NCBI RefSeq assembly: GCF_044068625.1
Contig: NZ_JBIPKH010000005.1
Coordinates: 62,001 to 126,000 of the forward strand
Source: Desulfurivibrio sp044068625
Lineage (GTDB): Bacteria; Desulfobacterota; Desulfobulbia; Desulfobulbales; Desulfurivibrionaceae
DNA length: 64,000 nucleotides
Reading direction: 5' to 3'
Below the pieces are notes generated by a model. The model had not been told where the DNA came from, searched no databases, and saw nothing but the letters and a program-made list of their open reading frames with translations. This document shows positions 33,615 through 44,200 of the stretch, one piece after another. The position numbers were made by a program, and so were the translations under genes. Position 1 is the first letter of the stretch, and each line of letters starts with the position of its first letter.

Positions 33615-34178
33615 TTAGCGGTTTTTTGCCAGGCCATCAAGTTTGGGGGAAACGCAAAGCGCCAGCCACCGCCCAGGGGCCGGCGGGTTCTCGACACCCA
33701 GCACAACCAGAAACTGTCGCAACTCCTCCGGGGTACAGTTAAGGGAGGAGGTTCTAACCCCGGCCATGGTTTCCCCAACCTCGTTTTCGAGAAAACCGAC
33801 CAGGGCCGCGCCAATCTCCCGGCGCAACTCCCCGGCGGGCTCAAGCCGGCAGCGGCGGCAGAATTTACCCAGCCGCTGCCAGTTCCAGATGGCCCGCCGC
33901 ACCCCCCGATAAATGGCAAGGTCACGATTTTCCGGGGTAAGATCGCGCAGGATTATCTCCCGGTAGCGGGCCACCACCCCGGCCTGCAAGCCGGCCAGCT
34001 CCTCCCGGTTCAGATCGGTCAGACCGGGCCCCTGGGGGTCCTCCCGCAGGTAATAGAGCGAGTTATAATAGGCAATCTCGGGAATCTCCCCGGAATTGCG
34101 CACAATCAACTCCTCATCGGCCAGCAGGGCCCGACGCTCCATGCCCGGATCAGGGACGATGCTGGTGCTGCGGTTCAC
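33615..34178 (-). CDS. Conserved-looking protein of unknown function, coupled to the NosL-like gene
   Basis: 187 residues from a GTG at 34178 preceded by GGCGGAGG; an ATG at 34142 is also possible. It overlaps the end of the NosL-like gene by 29 bases, so translation is probably coupled. I do not recognise the family. It is soluble, helix-rich and Arg/Glu-rich, with one CRRC motif (GKFCRRCRLEP) in the middle that could bind metal. The N-terminus reads like a Nudix-adjacent NAD pyrophosphatase segment (ALLADEELIVRN...EIAYYNSLYYL) but no catalytic box follows. Codon use is like its neighbours. Confidence 0.65.
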   Translation of the reverse strand: MNRSTSIVPDPGMERRALLADEELIVRNSGEIPEIAYYNSLYYLREDPQGPGLTDLNREELAGLQAGVVARYREIILRDLTPENRDLAIYRGVRRAIWNWQRLGKFCRRCRLEPAGELRREIGAALVGFLENEVGETMAGVRTSSLNCTPEELRQFLVVLGVENPPAPGRWLALCVSPKLDGLAKNR

Positions 34179-34839
34179 TCATCCTCCGCCGTTGGGCCCG
34201 GCGCCGGCGAATCATGATGGTGTCGTCGGCCCGGTCCAGATAGGCCCGGCGCAGGGCGGCCTCGAAATCACCCAGCTCACCGCCCCGCTGCCGCCTGATC
34301 TCCTCGGCTTTCTCCCGGGCGGCAAAGGCCATCTTGCTGACCCGGCTCATGGTTCCCGGCAGGTCGGAACCGATCAAATAAACCGCCTGCTCAACCTCAA
34401 CCAGGGGCTTAACCTCCTCCTCGGCCCCAAAATCGGCGGCATAGATCGCCATGGGGCCCCGGTCGATATTCAGGGCCAGGCTGAGGGCGGCACAGCCCAG
34501 GGAGCAGGTGGCATCCACCAAAAGATCTTCATAGTGAATCAGATGGCGACTGTGATGCCAGCGGCGGCGATCCATCCCGCAGTAGGGACAGTTGGGGTAT
34601 TTAACCAACTCATCGCTCAACGGCTCGGGATCGGGTTTGGTCTTGGGGATAAACTGCAGCGGCGTGCCGTTGGTGGAGTTGCCGCAGGAGCAGGCGGAAT
34701 TTTCCCCGCTCACTTGAGCGGCCTGGCAGGGGCGAGCCTCCGCCCGGCCCCCGCTGAGCAAAACGGTCCCGGCCAGGGCGCCAGCCCCCATGATTTTAAG
34801 CAGCTGTCGTCTGTTCACGGTGGTTACGGTGCTGTCCAT
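34150..34839 (-). CDS. Tat-exported NosL-like protein
   Basis: 229 residues. A twin-arginine signal (NRRQLLKIMGAGALAGTVLL) spans residues 9-28. The mature part has a NosL-type copper-protein core: CPYCGMDRRRWHHSRHLIHY, DATCSLGCAALSL, then an AIYAADF strand. NosL proteins are copper chaperones for nitrous-oxide reductase, but many anaerobes keep NosL-like proteins without NosZ. No nos gene is in the window. The extra N-terminal Cys cluster (ACSCGN) is not part of the core. The Arg-rich C-terminal tail (RRRRAQRRRMS) overlaps the next gene. Periplasmic location is inferred from the signal. Confidence 0.8.
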   Translation of the reverse strand: MDSTVTTVNRRQLLKIMGAGALAGTVLLSGGRAEARPCQAAQVSGENSACSCGNSTNGTPLQFIPKTKPDPEPLSDELVKYPNCPYCGMDRRRWHHSRHLIHYEDLLVDATCSLGCAALSLALNIDRGPMAIYAADFGAEEEVKPLVEVEQAVYLIGSDLPGTMSRVSKMAFAAREKAEEIRRQRGGELGDFEAALRRAYLDRADDTIMIRRRRAQRRRMSEPQHQHRP

Positions 34840-34890
34840 CGCTCTCCTCTTAGAATTTTGGCCTTGTCGAACCGAGGTCGACCAAGCGCT

Positions 34891-35667
34891 TCAACTTTCG
34901 GCGATAACATCGGGGGCCTTGCCGGCCAACCATTTGATCAGGTTATTAAGCTTGCGCTCCACATCGCGCTCCATGGTCCCGGGATGAAAGTAGAGGGCCA
35001 TATGGTAAGCCAGGGAGGTGGGGTGGAAGGTGTCTTCCGCCTCCAAACGGACAATCCGGCCAAACAGGCCGCTGATCAGTGAAGTGTCGCTCTCCAGTCC
35101 ATTGGGATCCAACAGTTTCAGCTCCACCTCGCAAACCTTGAACAGCCCGATTACCGGATCGAACCGTACGCCGGCGATGGCCGCCCCGGTGCGGCTCAAA
35201 TCAATGAGCTGGCCGGAAAAAACCTTTTGGCCCACCTGCAAACTGGCCACGTGGGCCGGCATGGCGTAACGCTTTTCCCGGCGCCGATTGAGGATATTGA
35301 TCGAGGCCCGGATCTTGGTCTCCAGTTCGTTGACCGAGAAGGGCTTGACGATATACTGGGTGACCCCCAGCTGGATGGCCATGATGATGAAGTCACGACC
35401 GGCGTTGGTGGTCATCATGATGAAAGGGGTCGCCGCCAGCTTGGGATCGTTGCGCACTTGATAGAGCAACTCCTCGCCGTTCATGTTGGGCATGTTCCAG
35501 TCGGAGATGATGATATCGATCTCCTCCTCACCCAGAACCTGCAGGGCGACCCGGCCATCCTCGGCCATGAAGATGTCGCTGGTGCCGAAGATCAGTTTCA
35601 GGGATTGCCGCACCAGGTCGCGGATGGTGGCACTGTCATCGACCACCAGAAAAGACAGTTTTTTCAA
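34891..35667 (-). CDS. CheY-like receiver fused to PilZ domain
   Basis: 258 residues. Residues 1-122 are a receiver: LVVDDSA acidic pair, phosphoacceptor Asp in IIISDWNMPNMNGEE (about 56), Thr in MMTTNAG and Lys in IVKPFS. Residues 130-245 are a PilZ domain with RRREKRYAMPAHV (RxxxR box) and LIDLSRTGAAI (DxSxxG box). A phospho-signal and cyclic di-GMP would therefore be read by one protein, probably in motility or surface behaviour. It lies 51 bases after the NosL-like gene start and is divergent from the hybrid kinase at 35908, which is a possible phosphodonor. The 240-base divergent gap holds no clear promoter other than a TATAAT at 35836. Confidence 0.87.
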   Translation of the reverse strand: MKKLSFLVVDDSATIRDLVRQSLKLIFGTSDIFMAEDGRVALQVLGEEEIDIIISDWNMPNMNGEELLYQVRNDPKLAATPFIMMTTNAGRDFIIMAIQLGVTQYIVKPFSVNELETKIRASINILNRRREKRYAMPAHVASLQVGQKVFSGQLIDLSRTGAAIAGVRFDPVIGLFKVCEVELKLLDPNGLESDTSLISGLFGRIVRLEAEDTFHPTSLAYHMALYFHPGTMERDVERKLNNLIKWLAGKAPDVIAES

Positions 35668-35907
35668 CTTAACCCTCCCTTTGCAACCCCAAAGACCCTA
35701 TCCGTCTGTTTGGAAAAGAAAAAACAATGACTAGCTTGCCGAAAGAATACCCTGCCGTCAAGTTAATACCGCATTGAAAGTATCGGCTCCAGCGAAATAC
35801 AGCAAAAAATTCTATCTAAGAAAACGGCGTTTGCTTATAATGCTTTCTTGATATATTCAACAGTTGCCGACAAACCGCCCCGCGGCCAAAACCGGAGAAC
35901 TAAGCGT

Positions 35908-38202
35908 GTGAAGGACAAAAACGACCCGGCAATTGCCGGCCAAAACGATCATCCCCAGGAGCTGGGCTTTCTGCTGGCCGCCATCTTCTGGACTTTGATG
36001 ATCGCCATCTTGGCCACCTGGCAGCAGAGCAGCGACCGGCAGGCCGCCCTGGAAAACGCCCAGGCCACCGCCCGGCAGAGCTTCGCCAAGGATCTGCTGA
36101 TCCGCCGCTGGGCCACCGAACACGGCGGGGTTTATGTCCCGGTCACTCCCGCCTCTCCACCCAACCCCTATCTGTCCCATCTGCCCGAACGGGATATCAC
36201 CACCCCCTCGGGCCGCTCCCTGACCCTGCTGAATCCCGCCTATATCATTCGGCAAATCCATCAATTTGCCCGCGCCTCAAGCAATCATGGTCACGGTCAT
36301 ATTACCAGCCTGGAGCCGATCAGACCGGAAAACGCCCCCGATAACTGGGAAAAATCGGCCCTGGCAAAGTTGGCCGGCGGCGAACCGGAGTGGTCGAGCC
36401 TGGAATGGCTCGAGGGGGAAACCTATCTCCGCCTGATGCGGCCCATAATCATGGAGCCGGCCTGTCTCCAGTGCCATCCGGAGCAGCCGGTGGGTTCAAT
36501 TCGGGGCGGGATAGCGGTATCGATCCCCTGGGCGCCGTTCCAGGCGACCCTCGCTCAAAAACGGACCATGATCTGGCTGGGCCATGGGGCCATCTGGCTG
36601 CTGGGGCTGGCCGGCCTGGGCTTTGCCCGCCACCATCTGCTCCGCCACCTATGCCTGATCCGGCAAAGTGAACAGCGCCAGCGCCAAAGCGAAGAGCGCT
36701 ACCGCCTGTTGACCGAAGGAACCCTGGCGATCCCCTGGGAGTTTGACCTTGGCGCCGACCGCTGGACCTACATCGCCCCCCAGGTCGCCAAGGTACTGGG
36801 CTACTCTCCGGAAGAGTGGCGTGATCTCCGGTTCTGGGAGGAACATATCCATCCGGAAGACCGGCGGCGGGTCCTCGAGCATTGGCGGTCCTGCGCCGAA
36901 CAGGGCCGGGATCGGCAGTTCGAGTACCGTTTCCTGAAAAAGGATGGCCATATCGCCTGGCTGAAAACGTTGACCACGGTGGAGATGAGCGCCGGTCGGC
37001 CGATCCGGATCCGCGGAGTGATGCTTGATCTGACCGAACACCGCATCATGGAAGAAAAGCTCCGCCAGGCTTCCAAGATGGAGGCGGTTGGCACCCTGGC
37101 GGCAGGAGTAGCCCACGATTTCAACAACATACTCACTTCGCTGATCAGCTTTACCACCCTGGTCAAACGGCGTCACCTGGATGATGAGATCAGCCGGGAC
37201 TATCTCCAGGAGATCCTTGACGGCGCCAACCGGGCGGCGGAACTCACCCGCAGCCTGCTGGCCTATAGCCGCAAGCTGGAGATCCAGCTCAAACCGGAAG
37301 ACCTCAACGATATCGTCGATAAAAATCGCAAGATGCTCCGCAGATTGATCCGGGAAAACATCGAGATCGCGACGGAACTGACCGAGAGCGAACTGCCGGT
37401 GCTGGCGGACCGAACCCTGATTGAACAGGTGTTGATGAACCTGGCCGGCAACGCCCAGGACGCCATGCCCATGGGCGGCACCCTGACCATCGGCACCGGT
37501 CGCATCGATTCTCTGAGCCAGGTAAACCAGCCGGCTTCATCGGCCATTCCCCTGCCCTGCGCCATCTTAACCGTGTCCGATAGCGGCATCGGCATCGATC
37601 CGGACAAACTCGAGCGGATCTTCGACCCCTTTTTCACCACCAAGGCGGTGGGTCGGGGCACCGGCCTGGGCCTGGCCCAGGTTTACGGGATCGTGCAACA
37701 GCACAACGGTACGATCACCGTGGACAGCGAACCGGATGGGGGCAGCGTGTTCACCATCTTTCTTCCCCTCCACACCTCCCGATCGGAAGCGGACGATCGG
37801 ACGAAGATCGGCGCAAGCCCTTCGACCACCGGCAAAACCCTGACCATCCTGCTGGTGGAGGATGAACCCCAGGTGAGAAAAGTTTTGCAACGGCTGCTGA
37901 CCAGCCAGGGCCATCGGGTTCTGGAAGCCGCCCAGGGGGAGGAGGCTCTGCAACTCCTGCGGCGGCAGCCCCAAGGCATTGATCTGGTGATCATGGATGT
38001 GATCATGCCAGGGATGAGCGGTCGGGAGACCTACCGGGAGATGCGGGCCATTCGAGCCGATATCAAGGTGCTGTTCATCAGCGGCTACCCCGGTGACGTC
38101 ATCACCGTCCAGAATATCCGGGACGAGCAGCTCGAACTTTTGGCCAAACCCCTGGTCCCCCAGGAACTGATGCAAAAAATCAAAGAGATGACCAACAAGT
38201 GA
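35908..38202 (+). CDS. Hybrid sensor kinase: Tll0287-like haem domain, PAS, HisKA, HATPase, receiver
   Basis: 764 residues from the GTG at 35908 (GGAG ten bases upstream); a TTG at 35848 would extend it. Order: helix near 15-40, periplasmic Tll0287-like domain with HGGVYVPV, LNPAYIIRQI and haem-binding CLQCHPE (about 190), second helix (IWLGHGAIWLLGLAGLGF), PAS_3 domain (YSPEEWRDLRFWEEHIHPED), HisKA (AAGVAHDFNN), HATPase (NAQDAMP; GTGLGLAQVYGIV), then a receiver with Asp in LVIMDVIMPGMSG. Redox or gas sensing is inferred. It overlaps the next kinase at TGATG. Together with the LytS-type kinase and sigma-54 activator downstream it forms a three-gene signalling unit. Confidence 0.88.
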   Translation: MKDKNDPAIAGQNDHPQELGFLLAAIFWTLMIAILATWQQSSDRQAALENAQATARQSFAKDLLIRRWATEHGGVYVPVTPASPPNPYLSHLPERDITTPSGRSLTLLNPAYIIRQIHQFARASSNHGHGHITSLEPIRPENAPDNWEKSALAKLAGGEPEWSSLEWLEGETYLRLMRPIIMEPACLQCHPEQPVGSIRGGIAVSIPWAPFQATLAQKRTMIWLGHGAIWLLGLAGLGFARHHLLRHLCLIRQSEQRQRQSEERYRLLTEGTLAIPWEFDLGADRWTYIAPQVAKVLGYSPEEWRDLRFWEEHIHPEDRRRVLEHWRSCAEQGRDRQFEYRFLKKDGHIAWLKTLTTVEMSAGRPIRIRGVMLDLTEHRIMEEKLRQASKMEAVGTLAAGVAHDFNNILTSLISFTTLVKRRHLDDEISRDYLQEILDGANRAAELTRSLLAYSRKLEIQLKPEDLNDIVDKNRKMLRRLIRENIEIATELTESELPVLADRTLIEQVLMNLAGNAQDAMPMGGTLTIGTGRIDSLSQVNQPASSAIPLPCAILTVSDSGIGIDPDKLERIFDPFFTTKAVGRGTGLGLAQVYGIVQQHNGTITVDSEPDGGSVFTIFLPLHTSRSEADDRTKIGASPSTTGKTLTILLVEDEPQVRKVLQRLLTSQGHRVLEAAQGEEALQLLRRQPQGIDLVIMDVIMPGMSGRETYREMRAIRADIKVLFISGYPGDVITVQNIRDEQLELLAKPLVPQELMQKIKEMTNK

Positions 38203-39917
38203 TGACGATCTCCATCGAACTTATTTTTAACCTGGCCCTGCTGGTGGCCTTAAGTATCATCTCCGGGTTTATCGCCCAGCGCTGGCCGCAAACCAGTCGC
38301 CGCGGACTCCTGTTGCAGGGGCTGCTTTTCGGCGGCGCCGCCGTGGTCGGAATGCTCAACCCCCTGGTGCTGGGGCCAGGGCTGATCTTTGACGGCCGTT
38401 CGGTAATGATCAGCCTCTGCGGTCTGTTTTACGGCCCCTGGGCCGCCGGGGTGGCCGGCCTGCTGACCATCGTCGCCCGACTGGAGATGGGGGGCGCCGG
38501 GGCCTTCACCGGGGTGATGACCACCATCACCGCCCTGGTGGCGGGGCTGCTGGCCCACTACCGGCTCACCCCCAACCGGCGACCCCTCACCACCAGTGAG
38601 CTCTATCTTTTCGGACTGGCCCTCCATCTGGCCGTGCTGCTGGTAATGTATCTAACCTTCCCCGCGGAGATCGCGCTGGACATCCTTAAAAGGGTGGGGT
38701 TGCCGATTATCCTGCTTTACCCCCTGGCCACCATTCTGGTGGGCAAGATTCTGGTGGACCAGGCGGCCTTAAGGACCAGCGAGCAAAACTACCGGCGACT
38801 TTTTGAGGATCACGCCGCTATTAAAATGCTGATCGATCCCGATACCGGGGCGATCATCACCGCCAACCACGCCGCCGCCGCCTTCTATGGGTGGTCCCGG
38901 GAACAGCTCCAAACAATGAACATCAAGCAGATCAACATTCTGCCCCCGGAACAGATCGAAGAGGAGATCAAAAAGGTCAGGGCCAACAGCCGGGTTCACT
39001 TTGAATTCAAGCATCGCCGGGCCGACGGTTCGCTCCGCGACGTGGCGGTATTCAGCAGTAAAACCACCATGAGCGGCCGGGAGTTGCTCCACTCCATCGT
39101 CATGGATATTACTGAACAGAAAGAGGCGGAAAGGGAGCAGCAGAAGCTGCGGGCCCAACTTCTTCAAGCCCGCCAACTGGAGGCGGTGGGTCGGCTGGCC
39201 GGGGGAGTGGCCCACGAGTTCAACAACATGATGACCGTGGTCCTCAGCCGGGCCCAGATGGCCATGGACCACGCCCGACATAATCCCCAACTGGAGGAGG
39301 ATCTGAGCGAGATCAGCAAGGCCGCCGAACGCTCCGCCGCTTTGACCCGGCAGTTGCTGGCCTTTGCCCGCAAGCAGTTGATCATCCCCCAGACCTTGAA
39401 CCTCAACACGGTGGTGGAGAACATCAAGCCGCTGCTGACCAATCTGCTCGGCGAAGAGATTGAGCTGCAATGGCACCCGGAACCCCATCTGTGGCCCCTC
39501 AAACTTGACCCCCACCAGACTGAACAGTTGCTGCTCAACCTGGTGGAAAATGCCCGGGACGCCCTGGGCGAAAGCGGGGTGATCAACATCGCCACCGCCA
39601 ACACCACCCTGCGACCGAGTGATTGCGCCGAACGCCCCTGGCTGGTGCCCGGCGAATATGTTTTACTTGCCGTCAGTGATAATGGCCGGGGGATGGATCG
39701 GGAAACCCGGGCGCATATATTCGATCCCTTTTTCACCACCAAGGAGTTCGGTCAGGGGCCCGGCTTGGGCCTGGCCACCGTTTATGGTATCGTCAAACAG
39801 AACCGAGGATTTATCGATCTGGAGAGCGAACCGGACCGGGGGACCACCTTTACCGTCTATCTCCCCCGGCACCACGAGGAAGAGCCCGCAGATGAACGGC
39901 AAAGTTCTGATCATTGA
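38202..39917 (+). CDS. Sensor histidine kinase with 5TM-LYT membrane domain and PAS
   Basis: 571 residues from the ATG at 38202, which overlaps the previous stop (TGATG); a GTG at 38199 is possible. The N-terminal 185 residues are a 5TMR-LYT membrane sensor (VGMLNPLVLGPGLIFDGRSV; GLFYGPWAAGVAG), as in LytS. A PAS domain follows (YRRLFEDHAAIKMLIDPDTG), then HisKA with VAHEFNNMMTVVLSR (His near 344) and HATPase with NARDAL and GPGLGLATVYGIVKQ. No receiver is attached. It overlaps the start of the NtrC-type regulator by 26 bases, so the two are very likely a cognate two-component pair. Confidence 0.88.
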   Translation: MTISIELIFNLALLVALSIISGFIAQRWPQTSRRGLLLQGLLFGGAAVVGMLNPLVLGPGLIFDGRSVMISLCGLFYGPWAAGVAGLLTIVARLEMGGAGAFTGVMTTITALVAGLLAHYRLTPNRRPLTTSELYLFGLALHLAVLLVMYLTFPAEIALDILKRVGLPIILLYPLATILVGKILVDQAALRTSEQNYRRLFEDHAAIKMLIDPDTGAIITANHAAAAFYGWSREQLQTMNIKQINILPPEQIEEEIKKVRANSRVHFEFKHRRADGSLRDVAVFSSKTTMSGRELLHSIVMDITEQKEAEREQQKLRAQLLQARQLEAVGRLAGGVAHEFNNMMTVVLSRAQMAMDHARHNPQLEEDLSEISKAAERSAALTRQLLAFARKQLIIPQTLNLNTVVENIKPLLTNLLGEEIELQWHPEPHLWPLKLDPHQTEQLLLNLVENARDALGESGVINIATANTTLRPSDCAERPWLVPGEYVLLAVSDNGRGMDRETRAHIFDPFFTTKEFGQGPGLGLATVYGIVKQNRGFIDLESEPDRGTTFTVYLPRHHEEEPADERQSSDH

Positions 39918-41262
39918 CGATGAGATCCCCATCCGCAAGGCCTTCACCGCCCTGCTGGAGGAACGGGGGCTGACAACCACCGCGGTGGAAAGCGGGTCCG
40001 AGGCTTTGGCCCTGCTGGCCGCGGCCGGGGCCGATTTCGATATCGTCCTGCTGGACTTTGCCATGCCAGAGATGGACGGACTGGCGGTACTCCGGGAGAT
40101 CCACCACCGCCACCCGGAAATAGTGGTGATCATGATCACCGGCTATACCGAGGTTGCCTTGGTGGTGGAGGCGATCAAACTGGGGGCGTACGACTATCTG
40201 CTCAAACCCCCCGATCCCGACCATCTGCTGCTCACCATCGAACGGGCCCTGGAGAAGGGGCGCCTGCAAAGGGAGGTGCGGCAACTTGACCGCAGCCTGG
40301 ACTCCTCCCTGGAGATGCAGTTGGGCCGGAGCGAGGCAATCAGACGGGTGATCGAGGAGATCCGGCAAGTGGCCGCCTCCGATTTTTCCCTGATCATCGA
40401 AGGGGAAACCGGCACCGGCAAGACCTTCATCGCCTCCCTGATCCACAATCTGAGCCACCGGGCCGCCGGGCCCTTTATCGCCCTGGACATGGGCTCCATC
40501 CCGGAAAGTCTCCTGGAAAGCGAGCTGTTCGGCCATGAAAAAGGGGCTTTCACCGGGGCCGAGCGCCGGAAAAAGGGTTATTTCGAGCTGGCCCGGGGGG
40601 GCACCCTGCTGCTTGACGAGTTGCAGAACCTCAGTCTCCAGGCCCAGGGCAAGATCCTGCAGGTGGTGGAGGAAAAAAGTTATTACCCGGTGGGGGGGAG
40701 CCGGCCGCTGACCACCGACCTGCGGATCATCGGGGCCACCAACTCCGACCTAAGCCGAGCCGTGGCGGAACGAACCTTCCGCCAGGACCTCTACTACCGG
40801 CTCAACGAATACCACATCACCCTGCCCCCCCTGCGCCAACGCCCCGAGGATATCCCCCTGCTGGCCGCCCGCCTGCTGACCGACGCCGCCACGGAAATGA
40901 ACCGGGGGTTTACCGGCCTGGATGAGAGCGCCCTGGCCCTGCTGGCCGAGCACCCCTGGCCGGGCAACGTGCGGGAGCTGAAAAACGTACTGCGCCGGGC
41001 GGCCCTCCAGAGCGACAACCTGGAGCTGAACGCGGAGATGATCGCCTGGGCCCTGGCCAACGGCCGGAAAGATTCGGCAACCGCCCCGGAGCGACCAAGT
41101 GGTCAAGCCGCCAGCGCCCCCATCAGCCTGGAGGCGGCGGAGCGGGAAGCCATCGACCGGGCCTTGGCCCATACCGGCGGCAACCGGACCAAAACCGCCG
41201 CCATCCTGGGAATCACCCACAAAACCCTGCTGACCAAGATCAGAAAATACGGCCTCTCCTAA
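39892..41262 (+). CDS. NtrC-family sigma-54-dependent response regulator
   Basis: 456 residues from the ATG at 39892 (GAGGAAGAG upstream). Residues 1-120 are a receiver (LIIDDE; Asp in VLLDFAMPEMDG; Lys in YLLKPPD). Residues 140-380 are the AAA+ domain with Walker A GETGTGKT, the sigma-54 contact loop GAFTGA, Walker B GGTLLLDE and the arginine-finger region. Residues 415-455 are a Fis-type helix-turn-helix (AIDRALAHTGGNRTKTAAIL). It activates sigma-54 promoters; the nearest good candidate is that of the chemotaxis operon at 44702. Its stop overlaps the convergent kinase gene by four bases. Confidence 0.94.
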   Translation: MNGKVLIIDDEIPIRKAFTALLEERGLTTTAVESGSEALALLAAAGADFDIVLLDFAMPEMDGLAVLREIHHRHPEIVVIMITGYTEVALVVEAIKLGAYDYLLKPPDPDHLLLTIERALEKGRLQREVRQLDRSLDSSLEMQLGRSEAIRRVIEEIRQVAASDFSLIIEGETGTGKTFIASLIHNLSHRAAGPFIALDMGSIPESLLESELFGHEKGAFTGAERRKKGYFELARGGTLLLDELQNLSLQAQGKILQVVEEKSYYPVGGSRPLTTDLRIIGATNSDLSRAVAERTFRQDLYYRLNEYHITLPPLRQRPEDIPLLAARLLTDAATEMNRGFTGLDESALALLAEHPWPGNVRELKNVLRRAALQSDNLELNAEMIAWALANGRKDSATAPERPSGQAASAPISLEAAEREAIDRALAHTGGNRTKTAAILGITHKTLLTKIRKYGLS

Positions 41263-44200
41263 GCGGCTTCCGACCGAGGGCTGTCCAGGACCTGGCGCAC
41301 CTTGACCGCCAGCTCCTGTTCGGCAAACGGCTTGGGGATGAAGCTTACTCCCTCATCGAGCACCCCCCGGTGGGCGATAACGTCGGCGGTATAACCGGAC
41401 ATGTAGAGCACCTTGAGCTCGGGATACTGCCCCAGCAGCTTTTCGGCCAACTCACGACCGTTCATCCCGGGCATCACCACATCGGTGATCAGCAACTCGA
41501 TGCCGCCGGCATGGCCGTTGACCAACGCCAACGCCTCCCTGGGACTGCCGGCCGCCAACACCCGATAACCCAGCTTCTCCAGCATCTTCTGCCCCATCCG
41601 CAAGATCGCCCGTTCATCCTCGACCAGCAGCACCGTTTCGCCCTGGGCCCGGGGGGACTCGATGGCGCCGGCGGAGGCCAGCTCGTCGGCATCACCGGGA
41701 TGCCGGGGCAGATAGATCTTAAAAGTGGTCCCCTTGCCCGGCTCACTGTAAACGTTGATAAACCCTTCGTTTTGCTTGACGATACCGTAAACGGTGGCCA
41801 AGCCCAGACCGGTACCCTCCCCCACCCCCTTGGTGCTGAAAAAGGGCTCGAAGATATGCTCCCGCACCGACCTCTCCATTCCGCAGCCATCGTCGCTCAC
41901 CATCAACAGGGCAAAATCGCCGGGGATGGCCTCCTGGTGGTGGGCGCAATAGTTTTCATCAAAGGTGATATTTCTGCTCTCGATGGTGATTTTACCCACC
42001 CCGGCAATGGCGTCCCGGGCATTAACGCAAAGATTGGCCAACAACTGATCGAGCTGGGAAGGGTCGATCTTGATCGGCCAGACCCCGGCCCCGGGCAGCC
42101 AGGCCAACTCGATATCCTCTCCGATCAACCGCCGCAGCATCTTGAGGGTGGAGCCGACCCGCTCATTGAGCCCCAGCACCTCGGGGGCAATGATCTGACG
42201 GCGGGCAAAGGCCAGCAGTTGCCGGGTGATGTTGGCGGAGCGTTCGGCGGCACTACGAATCTCATGGAGATCGCCACAAAGCCGGTCATTGGGGTCGATG
42301 TCGGCAATGGCCATCTCGGTATAGCCCATGATCACGCTGAGCATGTTGTTGAAATCATGCGCCACCCCCCCGGCCAACTGGCCCACCGACTCCATCTTGC
42401 GGGCCTGGAGCAGTTGCTCCTGGAGCTTCTCCTGCTCCCTGGCCGCCCTGACCCGCTCGGTTACCTCCCAGACCATGGACGCCATCAGCCCTTTGCCGAG
42501 GATCGGAACATTGCGGGCCGTGATATAGGTGGTCTCCCGGCCCCGGCGAGTAATGGGCACATCCTCCCAGAGCATCCGCTCCGGGTCACCGCCGGCACAG
42601 TCGGTCAGCACCCTTTGCTTGATCTTCTCCCTGAACTGGGGATCCTCATAAACACTCTCCCAGAAATCGCCGCTGATCAAAGCTTCCCTGGTCGTCCGAT
42701 AAAACCGGGGAAAGTTGTCGTTCATGTAAGCAAACTTCACCGCTGGATCGACGGAATTAACCGCGATGCCCACCGGCAGATGATCCATGACCATCCGCAC
42801 AAACGACTCGCTTTCCCGCAACTCCGCAGTCCGTTTGGCCACCTGCTTGCGCAACGACCAGGACCAGAGGAAAAAGATCAGGACAAGAAGCAACAGGGGG
42901 CCGGCCACCATGGCGAGATAACGCATGATTTCCAGGGGCAAGGGGGCAAAATCCTCATACACCCCCATCCACTGCTGGTGAATTCGGCGATACTCGCCGG
43001 TGTCGGCCAGCACCTTCAGCCCTTCGCTGAGCTGGGCCAGCAGGGCCTGGTTACCTTTGGCCACCGCGTAACAGTAGCCGGAGGAGAGCAGGGGCTGGTG
43101 GCCGACCAGCAGATTGCCCCAACCCTGCCTGTTGATCCAGTAGTGGGCGCTGAGACGGGAAACCAGGGCGCAATCATGGCGGCCGAGGGCCAATTCCCGC
43201 AGGGCCTGCTCCGGCCCGTCAACCACGGTAAGCCACTCGCCGAGCCCGTTCTCCAGGGCAAAGTCGTGCATGATATCGCCCGCCTGCACCACGAGCCGCT
43301 TGCCCACCAGTTCGGCCAGATTGGCCGGCGGCGCGCTCTCACCACTCCTGACCACCGCCACCCCATCCTTGATCAGATGGGGTTGGGTGAAATCAAAGCT
43401 GCGGTTCCGGGCAGGAGAGTAGAACATCCCCTGCAGGGCGTCAATCTCGCCCATGGCCAGGGCCCGGCGGATCTCCGCCCACGGTCCCAGACGGATTTCA
43501 ACGTTGAGCCCCATCTCCCGGGCGATGGCCCGGGTGAGATCGACATTGTAGCCGGCCGGCCGGCCATGCTCATCCAGGTACTCAAAGGGGGGATAGTTGT
43601 GATCGCCTCCGATCACCACGGGACGATGACTTGGCAGCTCCAGGGCGGCGAACCATTTGGCATGCAGAGTCCGGAAAGTGCCGTCGGCCATGACCAAGGC
43701 CAGACCTTCGTTGAGCAGGGCCAGGGTTTCATGGTCTCCCTTTTTGACGGCAAAACAGAAATCCTGGCGGAACTCTTCCAGGGGCCGGTTGATGACCCGG
43801 AGATTGGTAAGACCGGTTTCCTGAATCAAGCGCAGGGCCACCAGCCGCTGGGTCACCACGGCGTCATGGCGCCCCTGGGACAACTCCCGCAGGGCCTCCT
43901 CGAAAGAGAGGGTGGTGTGGATCGTGATCCCCCGCTCTTCCCGCCGCAAAAACTCCTCGGCATTGTCCCCCTTCATCACGGCGACCTGTTTGCCCCGCAG
44001 GTCATCGAGAGCGCCTATCCCCTGGGTGTCCGCCCGGACCACGATGGCCCCATGCATAGAAATGTAGGGAAAGGTGAAATCGAAAATATCTTCCCGTTCC
44101 GGGGTACGGCCCACCAGGGGCAGGGCCTGGACCTCACCCTGGGCCAGCCAGCCCCGCACCTCGGACCAGGGCCCGGTGCGAAAGGTGACCTCCCGGCCCA

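Noticed and set aside
34150..34839. Nitrous-oxide reductase operon, because of the NosL-like gene
   Set aside because: No nosZ, nosD, nosF or nosY in the window and the protein has an atypical Tat signal and Cys cluster.
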